Shown: positions 15,976-24,668 of the stretch, piece by piece
Position numbering within the stretch: position 1 is the stretch's first letter
How the letters are laid out: each line of letters starts with the position of its first letter
Assembly: GCA_965243325.1 (NCBI GenBank)
Contig: CBDEUQ010000003.1
Location: 2,170,001 to 2,234,000 of the forward strand
Length of the DNA stretch: 64,000 bases
Direction of reading: 5' to 3'
DNA from: JANQOH01 sp965243325
Lineage (GTDB): Bacteria > Pseudomonadota > Alphaproteobacteria > UBA7887
Translations under genes and position numbers: made by a program
The notes under the pieces: model-generated
Seen by the model: the letters and a program-made list of their open reading frames with translations, nothing else
Database searches by the model: none
Told to the model about the DNA's origin: nothing

Positions 15976-17895
15976 ATGAGTCCCGCGAGGCGCGATCTGT
16001 CGATCTGGGCCGTGGTGGCCCTCGCCGTGGTGCTGTTTCTGGCGCTCAACGTGCTGAGCCAGACGGTGTTCCGCACCGCCCGCGTCGACTTGACCGAGGG
16101 CGGCCTCTACACGCTGTCCGAGGGGACCCGCGCGACGCTGGAGACCATGAGCGAGCCGCTGACGGTGCGGTTCTTCTTCAGCGAGTCGCTGGCCGGCGAC
16201 GTGCCCGGGTCGCGCCAGTACGCGCAGCGCGTGCGCGAGCTGCTCGAGACCTACGCCGCAACCGCGGGCGGCGCCATCACGCTCGAGGTCATCGACCCGG
16301 AACCGTTCTCCCCGGCCGAGGACGAGGCGGTGGCGCTGGGGTTGAGCGGCGTGCCGATGACCGAGCACGGCGAGCGTCTCTATTTCGGCATGGCGGCGAC
16401 CAACACCACCGACGATCTGGAAGTGGTGCCCTTCTTCCAGGACGCCCGCGAGTCGTTTCTCGAATACGATCTCACCCGCGCCTTCTACCGGCTGGCCAAC
16501 CCCAGGCGGCCGGTGGTCGGGCTGATTTCCACCCTGCCGATCAACGGCGGCTTCGACCCGCAGCGCGGCGCCCTGCCGTCGTGGGCGATCGCCGACCAGA
16601 TCGGCCAGCTCTTCGAGCTGCGGGATCTGACCGCCGAGGTGGCCGGCGTTCCCGACGACGTCGACGTGCTGATGGTGGTTCACCCGAAGGAGCTCTCCGG
16701 CGCCACGCGCTACGCCATCGACCAGTACGTTCTGTCCGGCGGCAAGGCGATGGTCTTCGTCGATCCGTTCTCCGAGGCGGCGGCGGGCATTCCCGACCCC
16801 GAGAATCCCATGCGGATGCACAACTCGCGCCTGCCCGAACTGTTCGCGGCCTGGGGAGTCGACCTCGCGCCGGGCATGATCGTCGGCGACCGGCTGTCGG
16901 CGCGCGCGGTGCGCGGCGGCTCGCGCGAGAGGCCGGTGGCGGTCGACTACATCGCCTGGCTCGACCTGCGCGGCGACCGCTTCAACCGTGAGCGCATCGT
17001 CACCGCCCAGCTCGGCGTGGTGAACGTCGCCACGGCGGGCGCGCTGAGCCCCGTCGAGGGCGCAAGCACCACGTTCACGCCGCTGATCCAGTCGTCCGAC
17101 GAAGCGATGCTGTTCGAGCGGATGCACGTGCAGTTCATGCCCGACCCGGCGCAGTTGCTGGCCGATTTCGTCGCCACCGGCGAGGCCTACGTCATGGCCG
17201 CCGAGGTCACGGGCGCGGTGGAGACGGCGTTCCCCGACGGCCCGCCGGCCGACGAGGACGGCGGGTCGAGCGATCCGGCGGACGGTGGCGGGGCCGCGGC
17301 GCTTCCGGAGGGCCATCTCGCGGCGTCCGACGGTCCGGTCAACCTGCTGCTCGTGGCGGACTCCGATCTGCTGGCCGATCGCTTCTGGGTGCAGGTGGGC
17401 AACTTCCTCGGCCAGAACGTGATAATCCCGGCCGCCGACAACGGCGCCTTCGTGATCAACGCGCTCGACACTTATGCCGGCTCGAGCGAACTCATCGGTC
17501 TGCGCAGCCGGGGCACCTCCGACCGGCCCTTCACGGTGGTGCGGGCGCTCGAGCGCGCGGCCGAGGAGCGGTTCCGCGAGACCGAGCAGACGCTGCAGGC
17601 GCAGGTCGAGGAGACGGAGGCGCAGCTGGCGCAGCTGCAGGCCGGCGGCGACGGCGCGCAGGCGGTGCTGACTCCCGAGCAGCAGGCATCCATCGTGTCG
17701 TTCCGCGAGCGTCTGGTGTCGACTCGCAAGCAGCTGCGCGACGTCCAGCTCGCGCTGCGCCAGGACATCGAGCGCATGGGGGCGTACCTCAAGTTCGCGA
17801 ACATCGCGCTCGTGCCCGTCCTGGTCGCCGTCGTCGGCATCGTCGTGGCGCTGCTGCGCGCCCGCCGGCGCCGCCGCGCCCTGGCCGCCGCCTAA
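15976..17895 (+). CDS. GldG-like ABC-type auxiliary protein
   Basis: The 639-residue protein has an N-terminal transmembrane helix (about 8-30), the GldG hallmark DLTEGGLYTLSEGTRATL, a periplasmic DUF4350/IFT52-like body (RRPVVGLISTLPINGG, YVLSGGKAMVFVDPFSE), an acidic Gly-rich insert (about 418-440), a coiled coil (about 535-600) and a C-terminal helix before RARRRRR. It is predicted to be anchored at both ends with a large periplasmic part. Linked to the permease by a 4-bp gap. The role beside the ABC pair is not defined outside gliding bacteria. Confidence 0.85.
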   Translation: MSPARRDLSIWAVVALAVVLFLALNVLSQTVFRTARVDLTEGGLYTLSEGTRATLETMSEPLTVRFFFSESLAGDVPGSRQYAQRVRELLETYAATAGGAITLEVIDPEPFSPAEDEAVALGLSGVPMTEHGERLYFGMAATNTTDDLEVVPFFQDARESFLEYDLTRAFYRLANPRRPVVGLISTLPINGGFDPQRGALPSWAIADQIGQLFELRDLTAEVAGVPDDVDVLMVVHPKELSGATRYAIDQYVLSGGKAMVFVDPFSEAAAGIPDPENPMRMHNSRLPELFAAWGVDLAPGMIVGDRLSARAVRGGSRERPVAVDYIAWLDLRGDRFNRERIVTAQLGVVNVATAGALSPVEGASTTFTPLIQSSDEAMLFERMHVQFMPDPAQLLADFVATGEAYVMAAEVTGAVETAFPDGPPADEDGGSSDPADGGGAAALPEGHLAASDGPVNLLLVADSDLLADRFWVQVGNFLGQNVIIPAADNGAFVINALDTYAGSSELIGLRSRGTSDRPFTVVRALERAAEERFRETEQTLQAQVEETEAQLAQLQAGGDGAQAVLTPEQQASIVSFRERLVSTRKQLRDVQLALRQDIERMGAYLKFANIALVPVLVAVVGIVVALLRARRRRRALAAA

Positions 17896-17945
17896 GCCCC
17901 GACGGCCCTCCTCCAACGGTCTCCAGACCACGCGGGAAGACGCCC

Positions 17946-19202
17946 ATGAAGAGCAAAACCCTGATCGGTCTCGCGGTCGTCACCGCGGTCGTCGTCGTCG
18001 GCGCCGTCGCGGCGGTCACGCAGCGCCAGACGGCGAGCGAGCGCGTCGTCACCGACGCCGCGGTGCTGCCCGACCTGATGGCGCGGATCAACGACGTGGC
18101 CGCGCTCGCGCTGGAGGGGCCGGAGGCCGACTTCGCGTTGCGCTTCGACGGCGAACGGTGGGTGGTGCCCGACCTCGCCGATTTCCCGGCCGACTTCGAC
18201 AAGGTCAAGAAGACTCTCATCGGCCTGGCCGAGCTGCGCACGGTCGAGGAGAAGACCGCGGACCCCGAGCGCTACGGCGCCCTCGGCCTCGCCGCGCCGG
18301 ATGCCGAAGAGGGCGGCGGAACCTGGGTCCGCCTGCGCGACGGAGACGACGGGACGGTGGCCGCGCTGATGGTCGGCAACCCGGGCCGCGGCGGCGCCGA
18401 CCAGGTCTACGTGCGCCGCGACGGCGAGGCGGCAACGTGGCTCGCGCGCGGCGAGCTCGACCTCGGCGACACGCCGAACGCGTGGGTCGACACCATGATC
18501 GTGCGCCTGGAGCCGGACCGCGTGCGGCGGGTCGTCATCACCCATGCCGACGGGGAGGTCGTCGAGATGGTGAGGGAGACGCGGGACGCCGAGTCGTTCG
18601 ATCTCGTCAACATGCCCGAAGATGCGACGCTGCGCTCGCCGCTGACCCTCGACAACGTCGGCCGCTCGCTCGCCTTCGTCCGTTTCGACGAGGTGGCGGC
18701 GGCGTCCGCGGGCCCGGCGCCGGGCGAGGCCGAATCGACCGCGGTCTTCGAGACTTTCGACGGGGCGAAGGTCACGGTGACGCAGCGGAAGCACGGTGAG
18801 GACGAGACGTGGGCGCGCTTCGACGCCGCCTGGGACCCGGCCGCGGCGGTGCCGGAGCCGGCCGGCGACGGGGAGGCGGAAGAAGCCGATGCCGGCACCG
18901 ACGCGGCGCCGGGAGAGGCCAAAGTGGCGGCAGAGGAAGCGCCGTTCGACCCGGCGGAACACACCGCCGGGATCGTCGAGCGCACCGCCGACTGGGCGTT
19001 CCGGATTCCCGACTTCAAGGCCGAGCAGTTCGCCATGCGCATGGCCCGCCTGGTCGAGCGGCCGTCGGACGAGGACGAGAGCGGAGAGGCGGGCGACGCC
19101 CCGCAGCTCGTCCCCGGCGCGCTGCCGCCGGGGTTCGAGCTGCCGCCTGGGATCGAGCTGCCGCCGGGGGTCGATCCGCCGCCCGTGACCCAGCTCGACT
19201 GA
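17946..19202 (+). CDS. DUF4340 domain protein, envelope-anchored
   Basis: The 418-residue protein has a signal-anchor (residues 5-25) and DUF4340 repeats such as DGERWVVPDLADFPADFDKV with TLIGLAELRTVE, typical of the last gene of Gld-like ABC operons. Residues 299-345 are acidic low complexity (GDGEAEEADAGTD region). The C-terminus is a short Pro/Gly repeat (PPGFELPPGIELPPGV). It probably works in the periplasm with the GldG-like protein. It starts 50 bp after the previous stop. Confidence 0.82.
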   Translation: MKSKTLIGLAVVTAVVVVGAVAAVTQRQTASERVVTDAAVLPDLMARINDVAALALEGPEADFALRFDGERWVVPDLADFPADFDKVKKTLIGLAELRTVEEKTADPERYGALGLAAPDAEEGGGTWVRLRDGDDGTVAALMVGNPGRGGADQVYVRRDGEAATWLARGELDLGDTPNAWVDTMIVRLEPDRVRRVVITHADGEVVEMVRETRDAESFDLVNMPEDATLRSPLTLDNVGRSLAFVRFDEVAAASAGPAPGEAESTAVFETFDGAKVTVTQRKHGEDETWARFDAAWDPAAAVPEPAGDGEAEEADAGTDAAPGEAKVAAEEAPFDPAEHTAGIVERTADWAFRIPDFKAEQFAMRMARLVERPSDEDESGEAGDAPQLVPGALPPGFELPPGIELPPGVDPPPVTQLD

Positions 19203-19223
19203 GCGCTTCCGCGGCGCCGGCGC

Positions 19224-19760
19224 TCAGAGCATCCGTTTCAACGTCCCGTGGCGGTCCATGAACTGGTGCTTGAGGGCGGCGGCGGCGTGCACCGCGGCGA
19301 CGGCGGCGAGTCCGTACGCCGCCCACCAGTGCACGGCGATCGCCAGGTCGCGCCCGGACTCCGACACCGCCCCCATGGCCGGCACCGTGCCCAAGCCGAA
19401 GAACGGGAATCCGGCGCCGGCCGAGGTCGAGATCAGGTAGCCCGAGACCGGCAGGACGAACATCGCGCACAGCAGAACCGTGTGCGCGGCGTGCGCTGCG
19501 GCGCGCTCCCAGGGCCGCAGCGTCTCCTGCAGCGGCGGCGACGGCGAGACGACCTTCCACACCGCGAACACGACGGCCAGCGCCAAAAGGACCATGCCGA
19601 GGGACCGGTGCAGCGCCAGGGAGCGGTTGTACCACGGGTCGAAGTAGCCGAGGGTCACCATCCACGCGCCGAGCGCGGTGAGCCCGATCATGCCGAGCGC
19701 GATGAGCCAGTGCAGGCCCTTGCTCGCCCAGCCGTAGCCGGCGGGGCTGTTGCGCAGCAC
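19224..19760 (-). CDS. Cytochrome b561 family protein
   Basis: The 178-residue protein has four membrane helices with the haem-ligating histidines of bacterial b561: GLHWLIALGM, ALHRSLGM, AAHAAHTVLL and AVHWWAAYGL, plus AVHAAAALKHQF at the end. It moves electrons across the inner membrane, probably from quinol. GTG at 19760 is the start. The upstream YceI gene, 28 bp away, makes the common yceJ-yceI pair. Confidence 0.9.
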   Translation of the reverse strand: MLRNSPAGYGWASKGLHWLIALGMIGLTALGAWMVTLGYFDPWYNRSLALHRSLGMVLLALAVVFAVWKVVSPSPPLQETLRPWERAAAHAAHTVLLCAMFVLPVSGYLISTSAGAGFPFFGLGTVPAMGAVSESGRDLAIAVHWWAAYGLAAVAAVHAAAALKHQFMDRHGTLKRML

Positions 19761-19788
19761 GGGACGTGCCGCCGCCGCTGCCGCACCG

Positions 19789-20385
19789 CTACTTCCGGAT
19801 GCCCTCGATCAACAGTTCGAGCTTCACCTCCTCGCCCGTCGGGCCGAGGTTGTAGCCCATGCCGAAGTCGCGGCGCTTGAGGACGTAGGAGCCCTCGAAT
19901 CCGGCGCGGTAGCCGCCCCACGGGTCATCCCCCTCGCCGATCTTGCTCACCGTGAACGAGATCGACTTCGTCACGCCGAGCAGCGTGAGGTCTCCGGTCA
20001 ACGTGCCGCCGTCCTCGCCGCCCTCGAAGCCGGTGCTGACGAACTTCGCCGTCGGGTAGTTGGACACGTCGAAGAAGTCCGGGCCGCGCAGGTGCTTGTC
20101 CCGCTCGGCGTGGTTGGTGTCGAGGCTCGCGACGTCGATCGTGACGCGGATGCTCTGCGACTCGGGGCCGGCCTCGGGATCGTAGGTCATGCTTCCCGAG
20201 AAGCGGTTGAACTGTCCGACCAGCCAGCTGAAACCCAGGTGCTGCGTGCGGAACTGAATGAACGAGTGAGCCTGATCGATCTCGTATTCCACGGCGGCGG
20301 CCGGGACGGCCGCGCCGATCTGGAACGCGGCGGCAAACACCGCCGCGACTGCGCCTGCGTTGAGCGCTCGGTACGTCTTGCGCAT
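19789..20385 (-). CDS. YceI-family periplasmic lipid-binding protein
   Basis: The 198-residue protein has a cleavable signal peptide (to about residue 31) followed by YEIDQAHSFIQFRTQHLGFS, DTNHAERDKHLRGPDFFDV, and GVTKSISFTVSKIG, all YceI lipocalin-like hallmarks. Members bind isoprenoid lipids such as ubiquinone precursors in the periplasm. GGGAGAAAAGACCTT precedes the ATG. It is read with the cytochrome b561 gene, suggesting a quinone-linked role. Confidence 0.92.
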   Translation of the reverse strand: MRKTYRALNAGAVAAVFAAAFQIGAAVPAAAVEYEIDQAHSFIQFRTQHLGFSWLVGQFNRFSGSMTYDPEAGPESQSIRVTIDVASLDTNHAERDKHLRGPDFFDVSNYPTAKFVSTGFEGGEDGGTLTGDLTLLGVTKSISFTVSKIGEGDDPWGGYRAGFEGSYVLKRRDFGMGYNLGPTGEEVKLELLIEGIRK

Positions 20386-20479
20386 AAGGTCTTTTCTCCC
20401 TGACGATGGCTGGGTACGCCGGGAGTGTACGATGTCCGCGTTGCGGCGGCGAGGCCGTCGGACGAGCCCGGCCGGCCCC

Positions 20480-21088
20480 CTACGGGTGGGTGTGGTCGGC
20501 CGCGGGCGGCAGCGGTTCCGGCGGCGGTCCGGCCGGCGGTTCCGCCTCGCCGGCGGCGAACGCGCGCGCGCCCGGGTGCACGGGCACGACGGTGCCGTCC
20601 GCCGGCGCCGCGTCGGCGAAGCCGTCCGCCGCCGCGGCGAGCGCGCGCGCCACCAGCCACGCGTGCCGCTCCGGAAAGTCGGGCCGGCAGATCAGCCGGT
20701 GGCGGGAGAAGCGGAACAGGCCTGAGAGCGCCGTCGGCCCGAACGACTCGAAAGGCGCCGCCCCGTCGCGCAGACGGGCGACGTCGGCGTCCGAGAACAG
20801 CACGGTTTCGAGCTGGCCGGTGGTGATGAGGCTCGCGAGCCGGATCTGGTCGCGCGCCCGCGTCACCCGCGCCCTGCTCTCCGGCAGGTGCGTCTCGAGC
20901 GCGGCGACGACCCGCTTGCCGAGCGGGTAGGTCGGCGCATCGGCGCGGCACGTGCCGACCAGCAGGTGCTTGCGCCGATACACCGCCCACTGGCGGTAGG
21001 GCGTGTGCCCGCCCGCCAGCCACCAGGCGGACAGGCACGCCCCGGCGGCGGCGCCCCGCAGCAGGCGCCGCCGGTCGAACGCGGCCAG
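20480..21088 (-). CDS. Exported binding-protein-like (TAXI-like) protein, start uncertain
   Basis: The frame (up to 202 residues) begins with FDRRRLLRGAAAGACLSAWW, which looks like a Tat signal, then LLVGTCRADAPTYPLGKRVV and RARDQIRLASLITTGQLETV, resembling the GTGxxGGxYYPxG and repeat regions of TAXI-type solute receptors but shorter. No ATG, GTG or TTG lies before the signal; CTG at 21088, overlapping the acetamidase stop region, is the only candidate that keeps it. GTG at 20983 would remove it. It may be the binding partner of the upstream amidase, or a degraded receptor. Confidence 0.5.
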   Translation of the reverse strand: MAAFDRRRLLRGAAAGACLSAWWLAGGHTPYRQWAVYRRKHLLVGTCRADAPTYPLGKRVVAALETHLPESRARVTRARDQIRLASLITTGQLETVLFSDADVARLRDGAAPFESFGPTALSGLFRFSRHRLICRPDFPERHAWLVARALAAAADGFADAAPADGTVVPVHPGARAFAAGEAEPPAGPPPEPLPPAADHTHP

Positions 21089-21090
21089 CC

Positions 21091-22344
21091 CTAGTCCTCG
21101 AACACGGTCAGGTCGAGGATCGCCGAGACCGCGTAGTTCGGCACGTCGACCACCTGCCCGACCACGAGGTCGGCGGCGACGCTGGCGAGAATGTACGCCT
21201 GCTCGCGGCTCAGGCCGTGCTCGCGCTGGATGTAGCCGATCAGGTCGATGAGCGCGCTGCGCGCCGCCAGGCCCAGGTCCTCGTTGAGGTTCTCGAGGCC
21301 GGCGATCTCCGCGTCGTCGATGTAGCTCAGGAACGGCGGCACCGAGCCGCTTTCCTTCAGCGGGAAGCCGACGGCGGCGTAGAACTCCGCCGGCGCGATC
21401 GTCTTGAGCTGGGCGCCGCCCTCGAACTGGGGCGCCGTGATGTCGGCGCCGGCGCCGGGGCGGATTTCCGTGCGCACCGTGACCCGCGCGCCGATCTCGA
21501 TCGCCGTGCCCGAGACCTCGCCGTCGCCCTGCGCGAAGTGCACGTCGCCGGCGAACAGGCCGCAGCCGTCGACGAAGCACGGCAGCAGCAGGGTGGTGCC
21601 GATCTGCATCTGCTGCACGTCCATGTTGCCGCCGTTCTCGCGCGGCGGAATGGTGCGCAGGCAACTGTCGGCGTGGCTGCCTTCGGGGCCGCACACCGCG
21701 GCGGGCAGGGCGCCCGTCGGCTCGGGCGGCAGGGCGATGCCGCCGGCGGCGCCGAGCGCCGCCTCGCGCGCCATCCACGCCGCCACCTCGGGTTCGCCCG
21801 GCAGGACGCCGACCGAGCCCATGAACGCGGCCATCGGGATGCGGATACCGGGCATGGCGTCCGACGTGGCGCCGTCGCGCGCCGTGCGCCAGCCGACGTA
21901 ATAGGGTTCCGTGTAGAGGTCGCGCAGGAATCCGAAGCCGGGCACGATCAGCGTGTAGCCGAACTCGTCCGGCTCGATGTCGACCAGCGTCACCGCCAGC
22001 ACGTCGCCGCGCTTGGCGCCGTTGATGTGCACCGGACCGGTCATCGGATGGACCAGGTTGAGATCGACGGCCGCGAGGTCGTCGGCCGTGGAATCGAGCG
22101 CCAGGTCGCTGTCCAGCGCATCGCGCGTCTCGAGCACGATGTAGGCGCCGGGGTCGGCGTTGGCGACCATCGGAATGGCCGGGTGGTAGCGGTTCATGCA
22201 GGCGGGGTCGTCGGCGCAGTGATCGCCGCTCTTGGCGACCACGACGCGGTCCTGCCATCGCACGTCGGTCGTGTCGGCGACGGCGGCCGGACCCGCCGCG
22301 ACCGCGACCGCGCACAGCGCGACCGGGGAAAGAATACGCATCAT
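21091..22344 (-). CDS. Acetamidase/formamidase family protein, secreted
   Basis: The 417-residue protein has a signal peptide (MMRILSPVALCAVAVAAGPA) and the acetamidase/formamidase fold: NRYHPAIPMVANADPGAYIV, HPMTGPVHINGAKRGDVLAV, PPRENGGNMDVQQMQIGTTL, LFAGDVHFAQGDGEVSGTAI. These enzymes hydrolyse short amides to acid and ammonia; the zinc-binding region NGGNMD is present. An exported form is less common. GAAGGAGAG precedes the tandem ATGs. It ends where the TAXI-like gene begins. Confidence 0.87.
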   Translation of the reverse strand: MMRILSPVALCAVAVAAGPAAVADTTDVRWQDRVVVAKSGDHCADDPACMNRYHPAIPMVANADPGAYIVLETRDALDSDLALDSTADDLAAVDLNLVHPMTGPVHINGAKRGDVLAVTLVDIEPDEFGYTLIVPGFGFLRDLYTEPYYVGWRTARDGATSDAMPGIRIPMAAFMGSVGVLPGEPEVAAWMAREAALGAAGGIALPPEPTGALPAAVCGPEGSHADSCLRTIPPRENGGNMDVQQMQIGTTLLLPCFVDGCGLFAGDVHFAQGDGEVSGTAIEIGARVTVRTEIRPGAGADITAPQFEGGAQLKTIAPAEFYAAVGFPLKESGSVPPFLSYIDDAEIAGLENLNEDLGLAARSALIDLIGYIQREHGLSREQAYILASVAADLVVGQVVDVPNYAVSAILDLTVFED

Positions 22345-22468
22345 CGGACAACTCTCCTTCGACGGTTCGCGGCGCCGGCGCTCCGACGCCGCGTCGTTGC
22401 CTTGTCGCAGGGGCGGCAGGCTAGCGCGTCGGCGCCCTCGCAGGCAAGCGCGCTGCCGCGCCGCCGGT

Positions 22469-22801
22469 TCAGCGCTTGCCGGTCTCGGCGGCGATCCAGT
22501 CGAGGAACGCGGCGTGGCCGCCGGCGATGGGGAAGGCGACGATGCAGGGGCACTCGTAGTCGTGCAGTTCCGCGGCCCGCGCGCACAGCGCGTCGAGCAG
22601 GCTCTTGCGCGACTTGAGGATGACCGCCGCCTCCGCCGCGGTCTCGACCTTGTCCTGCCACCAGTACACCGAGGTCACGCCTTCCACGATGTTGGCGCAC
22701 GCGGCCAGGCGTTCCTCGACGAGGGTGCGCGCCAGCACCAGCGCCTGGGCGCGGTTGCCGGCGGTGACGTAGACCGAGACCGGGGCGTCGCCGTCGCTCA
22801 C
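22469..22801 (-). CDS. cutA: CutA1 divalent-cation tolerance protein
   Basis: The 110-residue protein has the CutA1 trimer signatures: VYVTAGNRAQALVLARTLVE, RLAACANIVEGVTSVYWWQD, and the C-terminal YECPCIVAFPIAGGHAAFLD with the Cys typical of copper-binding CutA. The start is a GTG whose last bases overlap the macro-domain gene's stop (GTGA). The CutA role in metal tolerance is debated. Length and motifs are complete. Confidence 0.93.
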   Translation of the reverse strand: MSDGDAPVSVYVTAGNRAQALVLARTLVEERLAACANIVEGVTSVYWWQDKVETAAEAAVILKSRKSLLDALCARAAELHDYECPCIVAFPIAGGHAAFLDWIAAETGKR

Positions 22802-23310
22802 GGCGCGCCCGCCGCGGCCTGCAGGATCGCGAGATCCTCCTCGCCGAACGCCACCAGCACGATCTCGTCGAAGTCGTCGCCGCCGTCGAGCGCGGCGGCG
22901 GTCTCGCGCACCGCGATCTCCGCCGCGCGCTCCGGCGGAAAGCCGTAGACCCCGGTCGAGATCGCCGGGAACGCGACGCGCCGCGCGCCGAGCTCGGCGG
23001 CGCGGGCGAGGCAGTTGCGGTAGCAGCGGGCGAGCGTCTCGGGCTCACCGCGGCTGCCGTCGTGCCAGACCGGGCCGGCCGTGTGGATCACCCAGCGCGC
23101 CGGCAGCGCGAACCCCTCGGTCGCCACCGCCTCGCCCGCCGGGCAGCGGCCGATCTTCATCGTCGCGGCGTTGATCTTCCAGCCCGCGGCGCGGCGGATC
23201 GCGCCGTCGACGCCGCCGCCCGGCCGCAGGTCCTCGTTGGCGGCGTTGACGATGGCGTCGACCTCGAGCCTGGTGATGTCCCCCTGCAGCACGCTTACGC
23301 CTCCGGCCAT
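22798..23310 (-). CDS. Macro domain ADP-ribose hydrolase (YmdB-like)
   Basis: The 170-residue single macro domain has GDITRLEVDAIVNAANEDLR, PGGGVDGAIRRAAG, WVIHTAGPVWHDG, and AFPAISTGVYGFP, the ADP-ribose binding loops and catalytic Asn/Asp of O-acetyl-ADP-ribose deacetylases. It would hydrolyse ADP-ribose esters in the cytoplasm. AGGAGGAGG lies before the ATG at 23310. Two genes (this and cutA) overlap by 4 bp and form an operon. Confidence 0.93.
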   Translation of the reverse strand: MAGGVSVLQGDITRLEVDAIVNAANEDLRPGGGVDGAIRRAAGWKINAATMKIGRCPAGEAVATEGFALPARWVIHTAGPVWHDGSRGEPETLARCYRNCLARAAELGARRVAFPAISTGVYGFPPERAAEIAVRETAAALDGGDDFDEIVLVAFGEEDLAILQAAAGAP

Positions 23311-23381
23311 CGCGTCCTCCTCCTGTCGCCGTCGTCGCTCGCGTGTATTATACGCCGCCGCGAGAGAAGGAGGGCGATGCG

Positions 23382-24182
23382 ATGCGACTTTCGCCGGAGC
23401 GGATGGCGCGGTTCGACCGCGACGGGTTCCTGCTGCTTCCCGGGCTCGTCGGCGCCGGCGAGGTGGCCGCGATGCGGCGCGAGATCGACCGGCTGGGCGC
23501 CCTCGACGACGCGTGCGTGGTGCGCGAGACGGCCGGCGGCGCCGCGCGCACCGTTTTCCGCGTGCACGAACGCGACGGCGCGACCGCCTCGCCGCCGTTC
23601 GCCGCCTTCGCCCGCACGCCGCGCGCCCTCGGCCTCGCCCGGCAGGCGCTGCGCGACGACGCGCTCTACATCCACCACACCAAGATCAACATGAAGTGCG
23701 CCGTGGAGGGGACCGTCTGGCCGTGGCACCAGGACTTCGGCTCGTGGCGCTTCGACGGCATAGCCGAACCCCGCCTCGTGACGCTGATGGTCATGCTCGA
23801 CGATGCCGACGCCTTCTCGGGCTGTCTCTGGTTCCTGCCCGGCAGCCACCGCCGGGGCCGCGTGCCGCCGCGCTGGGACAAGAGCACGGCCTACGGCTTC
23901 TGGGCGCTGCCGGCGGACGTCGTCCGCGAGGCCTGCGCCGGCGGCGCGCGGCCCGTCGCGGTCGCCGGCAAGGCGGGCGACGCGGCGCTGTTCCACTGCA
24001 ACCTGTTCCACGCCTCGGGCCACAATCTCTCGCCGCAGAACCGCTGGCAGGCGTACTTCTGCTACAACGCCGTCGCCAACCGGCCGGCCGACGTCGACGA
24101 CCCCCGGCCCGACCATGTGCGCTCGCGCAACTGGACGCCGCTGGAGATGATCGACGACGGTGCCGTGCTCGCCGCCGCTTAG
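23382..24182 (+). CDS. Phytanoyl-CoA dioxygenase (PhyH) family oxygenase
   Basis: The 266-residue Fe(II)/2-oxoglutarate enzyme shows the metal triad HxD in WPWHQDFGSW and a distal His in LFHASGHN, followed by the Arg region QNRWQAYFCYN. The opening MARFDRDGFLLLPGLVGAGE is typical of PhyH. The substrate is unknown; the ectoine hydroxylase type is possible but not shown. GAGAAGGAGGG lies before the ATG at 23382. Its short upstream region with cutA-macro is divergent. Confidence 0.88.
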   Translation: MRLSPERMARFDRDGFLLLPGLVGAGEVAAMRREIDRLGALDDACVVRETAGGAARTVFRVHERDGATASPPFAAFARTPRALGLARQALRDDALYIHHTKINMKCAVEGTVWPWHQDFGSWRFDGIAEPRLVTLMVMLDDADAFSGCLWFLPGSHRRGRVPPRWDKSTAYGFWALPADVVREACAGGARPVAVAGKAGDAALFHCNLFHASGHNLSPQNRWQAYFCYNAVANRPADVDDPRPDHVRSRNWTPLEMIDDGAVLAAA

Positions 24183-24287
24183 GAGCCGACAAGCACCGTA
24201 GCGGTCGCGTTGTCACCCCGGACCCACCGCGCCGGCCGGCCGCGACCATTGGTGGACAGGAAGCCTCGGATTTCCTAGTGTCGCTTC

Positions 24288-24659
24288 ATGCGGCGCGGCG
24301 ATACCATCGACCGGTTGCGCGGTGCCGGCTTCGACGAGCGCCAGGTCGAAGCGCTGGCCGCCGTACTGCGCGGGCAAGACCGCTTTCCGCTTTCGCTCAC
24401 CGCGGTCACTTGGGTATTCGGCATCGTTGTCGCGGTTCTCGTCGCCGCCATTGGCTGGGTCGCCGCTGAGGTCGGTGACACGCGGGGCGAGCTCCTCGCC
24501 GCCATCCAGGCCAATGCCGACCGTATCGACGCGAACCGCGACCGTATCGACGCCAACCGCGACCGTATTGACGCCTTGAATCAGCGTCTCGGGGAAACCA
24601 ACGAACGGCTCGCGCGCATCGAAACCTTGCTCGAGGAGCGCCTGCCGGAGCGGCGTTGA
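24288..24659 (+). CDS. Small membrane protein with heptad-repeat coiled coil
   Basis: The 123-residue protein has a soluble N-terminus (GAGFDERQVEALAAVLRG), one transmembrane helix (about 42-62, VTWVFGIVVAVLVAAIGWVA), and a C-terminal coiled coil that contains the 7-residue unit DRIDANR repeated in tandem, then LNQRLGETNERLARIETLL. Similar one-helix plus coiled-coil proteins are common, related to CCDC90-like families, with no assigned role. The repeat is exact at DNA level (24519-24575). Confidence 0.68.
   Translation: MRRGDTIDRLRGAGFDERQVEALAAVLRGQDRFPLSLTAVTWVFGIVVAVLVAAIGWVAAEVGDTRGELLAAIQANADRIDANRDRIDANRDRIDALNQRLGETNERLARIETLLEERLPERR
24519..24575 (+). repeat. Tandem 21-bp repeat in coding sequence
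   Basis: GACCGTATCGACGCGAACCG plus C is repeated at 24519, 24540 and partly at 24561 with few changes, giving 2.7 units. Each unit encodes one coiled-coil heptad, so unit number could change by slippage without breaking the frame. Confidence 0.85.
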
Positions 24660-24668
24660 CGACAACCC

